DNA of 64,000 bases from Chiridota heheva (GCA_020152595.1 JAIGNY010003238.1:224001-288000); one strand, 5' to 3'; positions 47,098 to 61,539 are shown, counted from the first letter of the stretch. Program-made: numbers and translations. Notes: a model not told the origin generated them from the sequence alone.

Positions 47098-49888
47098 TGT
47101 TCGGGATATCTGTATTAATTTTCGGGATATTTTTTTATTCTCTTGCCATTTTCTTCAATTTTCGGAAAATTTCCTTCATTGGGGGAAAATTTTTCTTCGA
47201 TTTTTGGTATATAATTTGTCATCAATTGTCGGGAAATGTTGCCAAATTTGACCAAGATTTCCAATGATTTTACCAAAATATTTTTCAATTTTTCCAATTG
47301 AAAGAAAACCTTTCAGGGAGTGTCTTTCTCTCTGTTCCCTCCCCCTCCCATCCTCGCCCTCCCAATAAGACTCTCCCTGTCCCAATATGTTCCATTAATC
47401 ATGGCAATATTGTTCATAAAACACGTTATTACATCATTCTTGCTTGTTTTAGTCTGGCTTGCCCCTCTCCATGACAATTAATCCTGGCTCCGCCCCTACC
47501 ATAGGTCACTGGCGTGAGACCAGAAGGAAGATTATGCACCGTCCCTCAAATAAAAGGAAAAGTTATACTAAAACAGACTTGGCACAATGTGACAATGCTC
47601 ATGTAGAAATAATTCGAATTACAAATATCACTCTGCATGGCACATTTAGAAATTAGGACACCAGGTCTTGTAAATATACTAAAGAAAGTTATCAAATGTA
47701 AATATCAAGGTGAAAAATCCTGGTCGCCCAGTGCTGGAGTGACTCAGATTTGTATTAAAAGATTAGTTCAGGGGTTAAGCAAGTATATCTTACATGATGA
47801 CTCCATGTATGTCTTCACTGTATTTTCTATTTCCGAAGCTCTTTTGGCCAACATACAGACATATGATGCAACATTTTAAAGAATTATAACATACATTAAA
47901 AAAGAAAGGCTTTACAAAAGAAAATACCAAGGTAAGCCACATCACAAATTTGTACAAGAATTATTGATTCATATCTTCAAAACCGGTAAAATGGTTAATT
48001 GAATCGAGTTAGAATAAATTTGTTACTGGTTTTTTTTTTTAAATTGTGTAAAGCAGATTAGCTAATTTCGAGAGAGAGAGAGTTGAACACACAATTACAA
48101 TGACGGGGTCGTCGCCTGCGTATTCGGTTATGATAGTACAAATGTTATCACGAAACGCTTAATAAGACCCGGACGAGAACACAGGTACGACGTACGGACA
48201 GACATAACATCGACAACCAAGTCAATGTCCACGGCCTTTGATAACCAGTTGTGGTGCACTGGCGTGTCTACCCAGGCTTGAACCCAGGGCCTCGTGGTCT
48301 GTAGACAGGTATGATAACCGCTACACCACAGTAGGTAAATAAACTAATTTCGCTTCTACTTACATTTAAAAGTCGCATGCACTGTTGATTGTGTGATTAC
48401 ACAACGGGTCCCCACAAATCCCTGATTTTCCACAAAGTTTGACGACCTATTTCATACGCGCTGTCGGCTGGATGTTGGTCATGCGTAGGCTAAAAATAGA
48501 TTAAAGCTCTTTAATACGCGCATCGCAAAACAACAAAATGCAATGTATAATAAAATGCAATGCGTGAAATGAATTTTGAATTTTTTTTGTTTTGTTTTTA
48601 ACTCTACTGTATGCATGAAGCTTCATGCGTATAATGCGTTCTTAGTTTTTGGAAATAAGAAAATGAAAGCGGGTTGGATGAGTCGAATAAAGAGTTGAAA
48701 AGAGTTCATGTTTTATGTGCTGTGTAGTGTTGATTAGATACACTCAGTATATGCTACATTGCTTGCAATAATACAGTTTTTTCCCCCTCAATCCGGTGCC
48801 CCAGCTTCTATGCTTAATCCGTGACAACGCACGCTGAAATATGGGTTAACGCTTAAAGGAGACAAAGTCTGAATTAATCCTTATTTCATATGATAGAATT
48901 AATAATAACAAATCTTCTGACCAAGTTTCATACCTCCCGAAGCAATTGAGATGTTGGAATGCTTTGTATTTCTTTATAATCTACCTCAAGTTTTATTGTT
49001 TGTTTTTTGTAAGGGTCAATTAATTTTTTGTGTACACATGAAATTATCAAAACATGCTGTTAAAATTTTGTGTCACATCTTTTGGAATAAAAAAAGTGTA
49101 ATCACATTTATAAAGAAATACATTATAATCCTTATGTCCGTATTGGGGAAATTATGTCATCATGCACAATATTTCAATACGAAATTGAAGAAAATGGCAG
49201 CCCCCATGTGTCGATTTCAAACATGAATAACTTGAGATAGGAATGAGATTTTGACTTGCTGTGTTTGGCAGTTGGTTAAGATTTGTATCCTCTATTCATA
49301 TGAACTAATGATTGTATTAGACTTATGTATCCTTTAATGTATGCAAACGTTATGATGTATGAAAAAGAGGACGTCTCAAAATTCTTAATGTAATTCTTTA
49401 AATTTCTGTCCTAAATTTCAGTCACTGCAAATCGTTAGATTGATTTTTTTATTTCAAAACTTGTTCGTCATCTGCTCACATTCAATTAACATTGGTCAGT
49501 TGGTGGAGGATTGAAAAACAATACATTAACATAAGGAAATTCATACTACGTTGTCTTATTGTGATGTCACAAAATTTAACTGAAATTGTGCATAATTTAT
49601 TATAATAAGGCCTTAAAATTAAAAATGCTTTTAATTTTTTAACTAATTTTGATGGAACCTACTTTCATTGTCATAATAGCATATACATCCAGTACCCAGC
49701 CTCGCGAAAAGTCGCTTATTCTCTTCTGTGCGTATTCCGCCCACTCGGATTTATAATGAGCTGAAACATGCTGTTTTTCGAAGGTGATTAGAGCTTTGTT
49801 ACGACAAAAAACGTTATCAATACATGAAAAGTAGGCAGATAAAGGGTTGAAAATACTATACATTTGAAGAAATAATTCGAGCAAAAAA
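47098..49888. repeat. Direct duplication, copy A (matches 61522-64000)
   Basis: From TGTTCGGGATATCTGTATT onward this segment matches 61522-64000 in the same order and orientation. In a 225-bp stretch I compared by eye (from 47461 and 61869) there were six differences, about 97% identity. Copy A is about 310 bp longer, mostly because it carries the SINE at 48071-48343. It contains the conserved dispersed block (47300-47500) at its left, but no recognisable gene. Copy B runs off the window edge, so the true right boundary is unknown. Confidence 0.93.
48071..48343 (-). mobile_element. tRNA-derived SINE inserted in duplication copy A
   Basis: This is a minus-strand copy of the (CT)n-tailed SINE family. 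It is flanked by the 9-bp repeat CTAATTTCG (48062-48070 and 48344-48352). Copy B at about 62460-62480 reads straight through the site (TTAGCTAATTTTGCTTCTAC), a natural empty site that defines both insertion borders and timing. Confidence 0.95.
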
Positions 49889-50892
49889 ATAATGAAAAAT
49901 CGGACGGATTTAAAACGATTTCATATTTGGAAAAAAACGGGTGCCAAACAACGTGGTCACAAACCACATTTCCAGTCTTGGGCCCATACGAACTTTACAT
50001 ATATGATAGAATAATTCCTTTTCTATCTAAATCTATGAAAATAAGCATGAAAATCAGAAAAATTCGGTCAGGGGTTCGCAAGTTTTGCACCTATTTCCAG
50101 AGGAACCATAATGATTTCGCTAATATCGTACGATCTGTATCATTATTGGACAATGTGCAGTCACGTGGTGTTGTTTACGTCTGCCTGTATCGTATTCTCG
50201 CATGCCAGCATGCTGTATGAAATGGCGTTCGCACGAAATAGGCACAGACCCTTCGTAGTCCCCTGATAACGTGTTTCTGTGAAATAACAAACAGTATATA
50301 TTTCAGATTACATGGGAATCTTAATTGTATATCAAATTCAGAATAAAATAAATGATAAGTTTAGACGGTGACAACAGAGCTTCTTGAGGCAACTGAATAC
50401 ACTGGTTTTGATAATCACAACCTTGGTGTATGTATATATAATGTGGGTCAATACTGATTTTCTAAAATTCAGCCTGTGCAGTATTTTTTTCACTATACTT
50501 TTATATAATTTATATGGTTAAATACATTTATATTCACTTATTCTGCTAAAAAACTATTTCACCACAGATTACTTATCCCAAATAACAAATCTCTGATTCC
50601 ATGTACTTCCTGTAAAAACAGTGTTGCTTTGTAGGCCTATTGGTATGAATTTTCATCAGCATGAACTATCGATTGGACTCAATTTTTAAGTTGAGATTAT
50701 TTTGCTAATTTACTATGATATCAGTTTAATGAATTATGCCAATTAAAATTACACGGATTCAAACACAAAGAAAAATATCTAATTTGTTATGGTTCTGGTA
50801 ATAAATCTGGCAGGAAATCACATTCATATGGTCAAAAAAACACTGACACTTGAGTGTGAGAATGACCTCTAAACCCAAACACTGAAAATAAA
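49889..50892. other. No recognisable gene
   Basis: A frame at 49927-50220 (+) is open for 97 codons but shows no motif or splice context. Downstream is AT-rich sequence. Part of this may be a continuation of the duplication, which cannot be tested because copy B leaves the window. Confidence 0.35.
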
Positions 50893-50900
50893 AATTGCCC

Positions 50901-50904
<4 letters not shown>

Positions 50905-50937
<33 letters not shown>

Positions 50938-51200
50938 GAACACACAATTACAATGACGGGGTCGTCGCCTGCGTATTCGGTTATGATAGTACAAATGCTA
51001 TCACGAAACGCTTAATACGACCCGGACGAGAACACAATACGACGTACGGACAGACATAACATCGACAACCAAGTCAATGTCCACGGCCTTTGATAACCAG
51101 TTCTGGTGCACTGGCGTGTCTACCCACCCCAGGATTGAACCCGGGGCCTCGTGGTCTGTAGACAGGTATGATAACCGCTACACCACAGTAGGTAGATAGT
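50905..51200 (-). mobile_element. tRNA-derived SINE with (GA)n end and 12-bp target duplication
   Basis: Same family as 22661-22940 and 48071-48343, on the minus strand. A GA tract of about 32 bp forms the 3' tail. A perfect 12-bp duplication, AATTGCCCTGGA, flanks it (50893-50904 and 51201-51212). The sequence is very close to the copy at 48071. Confidence 0.95.
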
Positions 51201-51212
51201 AATTGCCCTGGA

Positions 51213-53233
51213 AAATCACGTACTTTACAAAATAGTCTAAAACCTTGTATAACAGCAGCTAATAATCATGTACTTATTGTATGGATATGTAAAATACTTT
51301 AGCCTATAGTTGTATGGCGTATGATGGTATTCTATGACAGGACCACATGTACACTTCAACCAGTGTTCTATATAAGCCTTTCCATACTTGCACAATGGCA
51401 TTAACTTTCAACAATCAAAATTGATCAATGCTATTCAAAGGAGAAAGACACCTGTTCTTCAACATTTGATTTACTTCTGATACTGACAATTAATATACCC
51501 TTTGAAATTCATGTTCCAGACAATATAAGAAAAAGAAATCACAACAACTTATTAAATTTATTAAAAACAATCCTTATGCACGGTAGGCCTACATAAAGTG
51601 CCAATTAAATCTTGTTAACAGAAATTGTCAATGAAACACTCAATAAAAAAAAAACAAAAAAAAAACACATACACATAAACAGGAAAAGTTTTCACTACCA
51701 TTTCAGATCATATTTAAGTCCTAAAGCTAAGGCCTACTACTAACAGATAATCTGTAGTCTAGATATCTTGGTCTTGAAGTATTTCCTCATTGTCTAATGC
51801 GGTATTCAAAACAATTATAAAAGACGGCATATCAACACGGCAACACACTAGGTTGACATTAAAAATAACCTGATTGTAAATTTTATCCTGTAAATATTGA
51901 ACCTAGATCATGTTTGATTTTTAACTATGGCACACTATTCTCATTTTCACAACATACCTTGCTTACACTGTTACACTTCAAGTTAAATAATGATTTTAAA
52001 AAAATCACTGGTCTTTCATTCACTATTACAATACATTTCAAATATGCTTATGGTGAACACTCATTTTGATTCAATGCTGCACATATTAAATCAAATCAAA
52101 TGACTGATATTACTACTAGGCCCTAGGCTAGGTCAGAGTAATAAATAATATGGATGCAAAATAATCAATCTTATCCTAGCTACCACACTAACTTATACTC
52201 TAAATTGCGATAAAAATTCGGATACAATTTTAAGGTAATCTGAGTAATGGTGATCATTTTCAAGTCCAAAACACTCTTACTAATCGCCACCAGGCCCATA
52301 CAAATTTGGTACATGGCAGAAAGCTTATTGCGTCGTCTAATGAATTAGCGTAAAATTTAGCCTAAATCTGAAGGAATCCGATCAGGGATTCGGCATAAAT
52401 TTCGTCCACAAATTAAGCCAATATTGAAGTACACAAATTCAAACGACAATTACGCACAATTAGAAATCCAAAAATATAGAAAATTTGGTATCGAAAAAAA
52501 AATCGACCAAATTCCGCCTAGCTTACCATCTTTACTGCTACAACGTTATTAGGTGACACCCTACGTAATAAAAAACTGTGTCATCAAGTTATCGGTTTCG
52601 CAAAAACTGCGACATTCTGAAAGTGGGCGGACTCCTGTGCGAAGAGATTGTCGTCTCAGCACCTCATTAACGCGAGGCTGGAAACTGACTGTATAGTTTC
52701 TTCCAATTTAGCTCAAATTGCTGAGGTCTTGGAAAGTTTGCACTGTCTTATGTATTATCATATTTCTGCCGCTACCACCAGCAAACAGAAAAATGCCCCG
52801 ATTACTTCTGTACCACCACTCTCTAGTAAGTTTAAAATTCCTATATGTCATTTTGTAAAATACAGTCTACTGTGTTCGAAAGAACCACCTATATTCCAAT
52901 AGAAAAACGTCAAGGTTTTTGCTAAGACGTTTTTTGTTTATAATCAATATTAATTCGAATTCTTAACAGCTGTTGTTTACCACTTTGTGATTGTATTCTT
53001 TCATTCTCATTAAAGATAACACTATCTTACCTCGTCTGTGGATTTTCGACAAAATCAATTTCTCGACATAGTAACCTAAATTTTTCTAATAATTGTATAA
53101 TTCCATAAAAATTGGCTAGGTCTTGCCATACTTGCTATAGGTATTCAATAGTCTTATTACAAATATATACTTACCAACAGTCCGTCAACGTCTGTTTGGA
53201 GTCTGGGTGAAATTACTCTAATTTTCTTTTCAG
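51213..53233. other. No recognisable gene; probable intron or flank of the mucin-like exon
   Basis: AT-rich sequence. The frame at 52648-52902 (+) has no recognisable motif. The last 70 bases end in TAATTTTCTTTTCAG, the acceptor of the exon at 53234. Confidence 0.4.
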
Positions 53234-54223
53234 CCATTGATCCAATTGAAACGATCAATCCATCATCAGAAGCGACCACTCCATCAGAAAGGACCACTCC
53301 ATCCCCAAAGACCACATTAGAAACGACCACCCCATCAGAAACTACACCAGAAACGACCACTCCACCAGAAACGACCACCCCATCAGTAACGCCATCAGAT
53401 ACGACCACTCCATCAGAAACGACCAGTCCATCAGAAACGACCACTCCATCAGAAACGACCACTTCATCAGAAACTACCACTCCATCAGAAACTACCACTC
53501 CATCAGAAACGACCACTCCATCAGAAACGACCACTCCATCAGAAACGGCCACTCCATCAGAAATGACCACTCCATTAAAAACTCCACCAGAGACGATCAC
53601 TCCATCAGAAACGACCACTCCATCAGAAACGACCACTTCATCAGAAACTACCACTCCATCAGAAACGATCACTCCATCAGAAACGACCACTCCATCAGAA
53701 ACGACCACTCCATCAGAAAGGGCCACTCCATCAGAAATGACCACTCCATTAGAAACTCCACCAGAGACGATCACTCCATCAGAAACGACCACTCCATCAG
53801 AAACGACCACTTCATCAGAAACTACCACTCCATCAGAAACGACCACTCCATCAGAAACGACCACTCCATCAGAAACGACCACTCCATCAGAAACGGCCAC
53901 TCCATCAGAAATGACCACTCCATTAGAAACTCTACCAGAGACGATCACTCCATCAGAAACGACCACTCCATCAGAAACGACCACTTCATCAGAAACTACC
54001 ACTCCATCAGAAACGACCACTCCATCAGAAACGACCACTCCATCAGAAACGACCACTCCATCAGAAACGACCACTCCATCAGAAACGACCACTCCATCAG
54101 AAACGGCCACTCCATCAGAAATGACCACTCCATTAAAAACTCCACCAGAGACGATCAATCCATCAGAAACGACCACTCCATCAGAAACGACCACTTCGAA
54201 ACAGACTATGATCACAAGACTTG
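53234..54223 (+). CDS. Candidate mucin-like Thr/Pro/Ser/Glu repeat exon
   Basis: The exon is bounded by the acceptor TTTTCTTTTCAG and a donor GTAACG. It is 990 bp, exactly 330 codons, taking two bases of a split codon at the start and leaving one at the end. It is therefore a symmetric phase-1 exon, the class typical of shuffled extracellular domains. The translation is built from hexapeptides TTTPSE or TTPSET, with inserts MTTPLETPPETI marking a higher-order unit. These inserts recur every 174 bp (near 53571, 53745 and 53919), then after 210 bp at 54129, two hexamers longer. Such Thr/Ser/Pro repeats are dense O-glycosylation substrates in secreted or cell-surface mucin-like proteins (family knowledge). 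No signal peptide, membrane segment or other domain is in the window. The opposite strand is also open for 352 codons, a consequence of the 18-bp unit. It may instead be a non-coding minisatellite. Confidence 0.55.
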
Positions 54224-55080
54224 GTAACGTTTTTTATTAGGCCTATATGGGTTTCCATTCCAATCAAAAGCCTGTTCTTACTCGTCAGACATGCATGGAT
54301 CTGATTTAAGACTGAAGAATAAAATATTTACATAGTACATTTACATTCGGTTTTCTGGCGTAATTACTTCCTTATAGTATCAATTAGTATTCAGTCATTA
54401 GTATTTCTTTCAGTTGATACTCTACTTACCTATATTCCGCTGTACACTTAATTGTGCATATTACTTGTCCAGTATATTATTTGCCCTTATTTTCATATAG
54501 CTTGGTTTGTATTGATGATTAATTGTGTGTATATGTTTTGAACAAACGTCCATACTTTTTAGGTACTTACACTTGTAATAATCTGAATGATTGAGCCTAC
54601 AAAACTAACAGTTTAAACATACATTTTCCATTGTACTCCTAATTAGAGATTGCCATTTTGTTTCCTATCAATAACTTACAGATACCACTATAAAGGCATT
54701 TCAACATAATCTGACGCCTTCAAGGAGGCTTTTTTTATTCTTTCGATAATGATAGCTTTTGTCGTTATATACTTTTACAAAAAGCGGTTCCCAATGTTAA
54801 GATACTATATACATTATTTTTATAAAGATGATAATTTAATTTTTTTTGACGTACCATTTCACGAGCGAAGTGGTTGAAGGTATTCCTTTTACAAATAGTC
54901 AGCCTCATTCAAAGTTACTTACCATTTACCTCAAAAGGGGTGTAGGCAGTGGATTAGGGAAAGGGGAGTGGAGAAGGGATCTGCGACAAAATTGCTGATG
55001 ACCTCAAATATTTTTAAACAGCAAAAAGTCATCGCCCTAAAAGTTCTTAGTATATTTTCTGGACGATTTTACCTTATTTT
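54224..55080. other. No recognisable feature
   Basis: AT-rich sequence with no supported exon, repeat element or RNA gene. It would be intron if the exon at 53234-54223 is real. Confidence 0.35.
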
Positions 55081-55084
55081 ACTA

Positions 55085-56155
<1,071 letters not shown>

Positions 56156-56159
56156 TTAT

Positions 56160-57044
56160 TTATTTATATTCTTTTAGAGGAGGGGGAAGAGGGGGTCGTA
56201 CGATTTATTACCTGGCTTCACCCATATATGACAAACATATTCATATATCATATCTTAATTAATATCGTGACATATCGAATAGATCCAGGTGAAGGAAAAC
56301 ATGATGCAGGAGGAGGGTATTTTGTTGAGCTTTACTAGACACAGAGATGAATTGTTTAAACTTGCATGTACTGCATAACATTAAGGTATGAAGGTGATTC
56401 TGATAAACTTCTAAATGTGACATATTTGGGTTCACGTCAATATTGTCTGTTACATTAGTTTATATCAATGGTTCAATCAGTTTTACTATCAATGGTTATC
56501 CAGTTTAAAGAAATGTTGGATAATGACTCTTAAAATACCTTAAAGGATTTTCCTATTTAGCATTTTAACATTGATAAACTACGTCTTTGTCAAGCAAGAA
56601 TAACCTGGTAATATGCTCTCGTTATTGAGATGATTTTTACAGATTTTCAAGAAAATATAATGAATTTGATATTTGAATTTTGCATTTTTCCGAGAGACAG
56701 GGGGAGATACCAAACTAAGTAGAAAATGTCCATTTTCTCCTGTTTTTTCAATGTATAGAGCAGATATCCTCACACATGCTCATTGGGTTATGGTATACAA
56801 TATTAATGCTAAAATCCTACTATAGCGGTAAATAGCTATATAGGCTTCCAAAATGATTTTGTTTTTCCTCTTAATTTTTAGTTGAATAAATTGATTCTTC
56901 CTACAAACTACAGCATGAAGACAAAGCTTAGAATCTTACAAACAAATGTAATGCCTGTTCCCCCAGTCGAATTTCAAAGAATTCAGTATATTTTTTTTAG
57001 GAATATTTGCCCCCATTTTATTTATTCATTTATTATGTTTTAAG
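56160..57044. other. No recognisable feature
   Basis: AT-rich sequence; nothing supported. The final 40 bases are T-rich and could be the polypyrimidine tract of the candidate exon at 57045. Confidence 0.35.
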
Positions 57045-57198
57045 CCATGTGCCTCCCCCACCTTTTCTGGATGAGAATTACGGCGCTGGTTTACGTAAAC
57101 ATCGAAAACAAACATGCTGAAATGTTGCGTCGAAATACGATCCCTGTAGCTAGTGTACCAGATGGGGAAATATTTCACTCAGTGAAGGAACTTCAAAG
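57045..57198 (+). CDS. Weak candidate internal exon, product unrecognised
   Basis: A T-rich tract ending GTTTTAAG precedes it and GTATTC follows. In the open phase it gives MCLPHLFWMRITALVYVNIE, then NKHAEMLRRNTIPVASVPDG, then EIFHSVKELQ, 50 codons plus two split bases at each end. The composition is more protein-like than the surroundings, but there is no family match I recognise and no partner exon. Confidence 0.25.
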
Positions 57199-57816
57199 GT
57201 ATTCGGTACCACAAAAATTTATGACATATAGATTACCACTCTTGACATTTAGTTGTAAGGTTATTTGCATAGATGGGGTATGGCTAAGATAAGTAACTGA
57301 CATAATTTGTGAGAATCATCTAATATGATTAGACTATCCTTCAAGCAATTTATTATTGTGGTATACATGATTAAAAAACAAAGGACTTACATAACAAAAC
57401 AGACACATACGTATACTCATCACCAAATTTGCATCAACAATTTGCATGTGCACACCTAAAAAGTTGTACTTTGATCAAGTTTGACCGATTTTGCCAACAA
57501 CTTGGCTCTTTGCATGATTTCTACTGGAAGTTTAGGCAATTTATGCGTCATTGTTTCTATACCTATTATCCATAGCTTGAATGTAATTGAATCCCGAAGT
57601 ATTATTTCTGACATAATTAAAAACGAACCATTTTATTTATTTCCGTATGACCCTTTCGGTTGCAAATTGTTTCTAAATTTTTAGAATGGCCGCCCATTAC
57701 TGATGCAGTGAGTACGCCAAATGGGTATATGCATAAAGGTGACTTGGATGTAGTCCTGAAATGACATTAACATTTTCAACATTTTTGTTTTTGAACATAA
57801 AACATATGGGGGAGCA

Positions 57817-58286
57817 GAGCTGCCACTCTAAATTTTCTGTTTTCCCTACCACGCATGCGCATTTCCTCTACATCTCCCCTGCACTCTTCGGCATTTTTTC
57901 ACCTACGAAATTCAGTTTTTTTTTCCACAAAAAAAAAATCGTTTTTACTTTGTTTGTACCTACAAAAATTAAGTTTTCCCCTACACACTAATAAAAATTA
58001 AATCAGTGGATCTACCGACAATTTGTGTCACTATATGGGTATGGTACACTAGATTCATAGCAAGAAATACACACGGTGTACATGATTCTCGGACGAGATT
58101 TGCTTGAAAATCTCTAAGAATTTTGGTGTTCGACTTTGACCTCAAGCTTGTTTCCATTCTATCTTGCAAAAAAATTTTGAATCCCCCTACTCTCCCCTAC
58201 AGAATTTTCATTACCCCCGTAGGTGCTCATACCCCTACATTTGGCTAAAATTTCCTACCGTAGGGGATTACCCATACGAGTGGCAG
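57817..58286. mobile_element. Possible inverted-repeat element with GCTGCCACTC ends
   Basis: GCTGCCACTC near 57820 is inverted as GAGTGGCAGC near 58281. The interior is rich in CCCCTAC and CTACAAAATT-like words. No target duplication is visible, so boundaries are tentative. Confidence 0.45.
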
Positions 58287-58403
58287 CCTTGAGGGACGTA
58301 CAGGTAGCACGAATCTTCGGATTAGGGCATGAAAGCATGCACATTGAAAATCGTGTATTATATAAGAAAGAAAAAGTTAATGGCCTTTAACACGTGTCCA
58401 CAA

Positions 58404-58433
58404 AATTTTGCGACCAGATCTGGTCGCAAAATT
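58404..58433. repeat. Perfect 30-bp palindrome centred on AGATCT
   Basis: AATTTTGCGACCAGA is followed immediately by its exact reverse complement, with no spacer. Related words (GTTGCGACCAAATAAATTCT, TTTGCGGCCAAACAAG) occur at about 59595-59630. Confidence 0.9.
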
Positions 58434-58609
58434 GTTTTCGATAACAAAACTTTATTTATTTAATAATCTATGAAATATCGATACAGTAGTAGTCGAACTG
58501 GTCTACAAGTGTTCCGCAAAGAATAAAATATTCGAGAAATACATCTGACTATGAATGAGCATTGTATAGAAACCCATTAGGGACAAGATAAAATATTAAT
58601 TCGTTGACC

Positions 58610-58990
58610 GAAGGGTTTTTTTTTTTTTTTTTTCTTAATTTTTTCTTTTTTCAGTTTTTCGATTCCGTAGTTTTTTCGTTTTTTGAAGTTGTTTTCGGAA
58701 AAACTCGGAAACCGAAAAATGCAAACTTCGGAAAACGAAAACAAAACTTCAGAAAAGGAAAAAAAAACGTAGAAAAAAAAACTTCGGATAACAAAACAAA
58801 AAAATCGGAAAACGAAAAAACTCCGGAAAACGAAAAGAAAATTTCGGATAGCAAAAAAATCTTCGGATAACAAACAAAATTTACGGAAAACGAAAAAACT
58901 TCGGAAAAGGACCAAAAAACTTCGCATAACAAAAAAAACTTCGGATAACCCCCAAAAAACTTCGGCAAACGAAAAATAAATTCTTTGGTA
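58610..58990. repeat. Degenerate AACTTCGGAAAACGAAAA repeat
   Basis: A poly-T run is followed by some twenty loose copies of a 14-19-bp unit (ACTTCGGAAAACGAAAAA, ACTTCGGATAACAAAA). Open frames rich in Phe or Lys on both strands are artefacts. Confidence 0.85.
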
Positions 58991-60184
58991 AACGAAATAA
59001 TATAGTGGACACATAGTGGACAATACCTTTACTTGGGAAATTTCAATGCTTGCTTTGACATACAACAATATATAACAATGTATAGGCCTACCCTTTTCTT
59101 TTTCTTTACCATACAGTTAATAGTGGTGGTTCTAAAGTATTTTATAATCACGTGAGCCTCTGGTTACGTAAGTACCATTCGATTATATCATTGGTTTGAG
59201 CTCGATGAAAAGGAGGACTAAAGTGGTGATTGGTTTGAAGAACCCGATCCTATACCTCCTTCAAGCAATCAGGCGCGCATTTGTATGTTGGAATCAGACC
59301 AGGGTTGGTCAGTTAGTAGCGCTTAAAATCAAATTAAGCAACAACAAAAGAAAACGCCTAATTGTAATCAAGACCCAAAAAATGGATTTTTTTTCAAGGT
59401 ATTGGTCACTGCAGCGAAAGCAGGGGTCTCTGTGTGGTCAAATGTACTGAATAACAAAAATATAAGTTATTATGTACACTTGCAAAATATCACTTGGTCT
59501 GAAGGTCATCAGAAAATTATAACTTTTTCACTTTTTTCTTTTCTTTTCTCCATCAAAACTTTTAAGAAAAGGTCAAAATTAATCGAAATAAGATTTGTTG
59601 CGACCAAATAAATTCTTTGCGGCCAAACAAGTCTGAGTCAGTCGAAGCCAAATAACATTTTTGTTGGCCAAACAAGTTTAAAGCAGGCTGATTTCTTAGA
59701 AATGTAATAAGTGGGGCTTACAAAGAGAGGAACAAAGCACAATGCGCCCTGGTAAAATTTGCTTTATCTTCCCATACAAAGACAACCTTCTCACTTATGC
59801 CCTACTTAAGATACGCTATTACGCATTGAGAGCTTACCGGTATTCTAAGCAGAACCTGGTGACGCAAATAGAAAAGTAATCGGAGATTCCTACTAATAGT
59901 TATGAAGTTCTTAAAATTAGTTTGCAATCAATTGATTGATTCATAGAATATGACATCAGTCACAACAGAAATGAGTATCATTGCCTTTGTGATATTTCAT
60001 TTTGGTTATTTTGCAAATTTAAAATAAAAGAAAATCACATTCATTCAATTAATTCTATAGATATTTCATCACTTTCAAAGGGGGCTGAGTCCACCCCCTT
60101 CTCCTTCCCAAGGCAGGTACATTGTTAACAAGAGGGGATCAGGCCACCCCCCCCCCCCTACTGCCCCTAAAAATCAGCCCTGGT
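58991..60184. other. No recognisable gene
   Basis: Mixed sequence. Around 59590-59690 a loose tandem of GCGACCAAATAA and GGCCAAACAAGT words is visible. A C-rich run of thirteen bases lies near 60140. No coding or RNA feature is supported. Confidence 0.35.
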
Positions 60185-60188
60185 TTAA

Positions 60189-60748
60189 AGGTATATGGAC
60201 AGGTACAAGAGTTGACCGAAAAGAGCATAAAATTTCGAGATGAATAGTCTTTGAATTTTCAAAATATCATGTGTAGTCAGGTAGTTTTCAAGTTTTAAAG
60301 TTAGGAGTAATCAAAATTTGATAATTTGTTTTAATTATTGAAAAAAATGTGATGTATGAACAGAAAAACGCCCTTAAAATGCTTTTTTTATATTTTTATA
60401 ATTCTTCCCCTAATTTCAGACCTTGAAAATGTTCAAAATGCCTTCTCCAGCTTTCAAGTTAGGTTGGTTGGGGATAAGGTAAAGATCAAATCCTCTTCAT
60501 TAGAATTATCTTTACTTTTTTTAAGAGAAATGGCAAAGGGTTAAAAAACAATGGCTTTACATAAGATAAGAGTCCCGTTCATACATCACTACAGTAACAC
60601 AACAATTTGCACATTTGCACACAAATCTTCAAAAAGCTGTAAAGTGGCCAAATTTTAATCGATTTTAATGACATTTTTGCTTGCTTCATGGTTTTTAGGG
60701 GATTTCAAATCAATTTAGCTAATGTTGCCTTTACCTGTTCATACACCT
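60189..60748. mobile_element. TTAA-bounded MITE, family AGGTATATGGACAGGTA
   Basis: The left end AGGTATATGGACAGGTA and the right end (complement AGGTGTATGAACAGGTA) are inverted. TTAA flanks both sides (60185-60188 and 60749-60752). It is 560 bp; the frame inside (60356-60544) shows no transposase motif. Confidence 0.8.
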
Positions 60749-60950
60749 TTAACAAAAGCCAAATCTATTGAAGTCAATACACCAACTTGCATGATTATGG
60801 CCCAAAAACCAACCTTTGCTGTGCCGAAGAATACAAAAGTGGCTATTACCGTGACCATATTACCGTATGTACAGGGGTGTTAATACGGGGGCGGGGGTGA
60901 GGGAGGGGTCACACACAGGTGTTCCTAACGTTATGACAACCTATATGCTT

Positions 60951-61503
<553 letters not shown>

Positions 61504-61539
61504 ATACAGATATCCCGAAAATGTTCGGGATATCTGTAT
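61504..61539. repeat. Short palindrome at the border of duplication copy B
   Basis: ATACAGATATCCCGAA and its exact complement TTCGGGATATCTGTAT are separated by four bases (AATG). The right half is the first sequence shared with copy A at 47098; the left half is absent there. Confidence 0.85.

Noticed and set aside
53157..54215. 352-codon minus-strand frame (VVSDG repeats)
   Set aside because: It is the reverse reading of the 18-bp repeat. The + strand has the splice sites and a mucin-like composition.
58577..59068. 163-codon Phe-rich minus-strand frame
   Set aside because: It is a translation of a degenerate A-rich tandem repeat.
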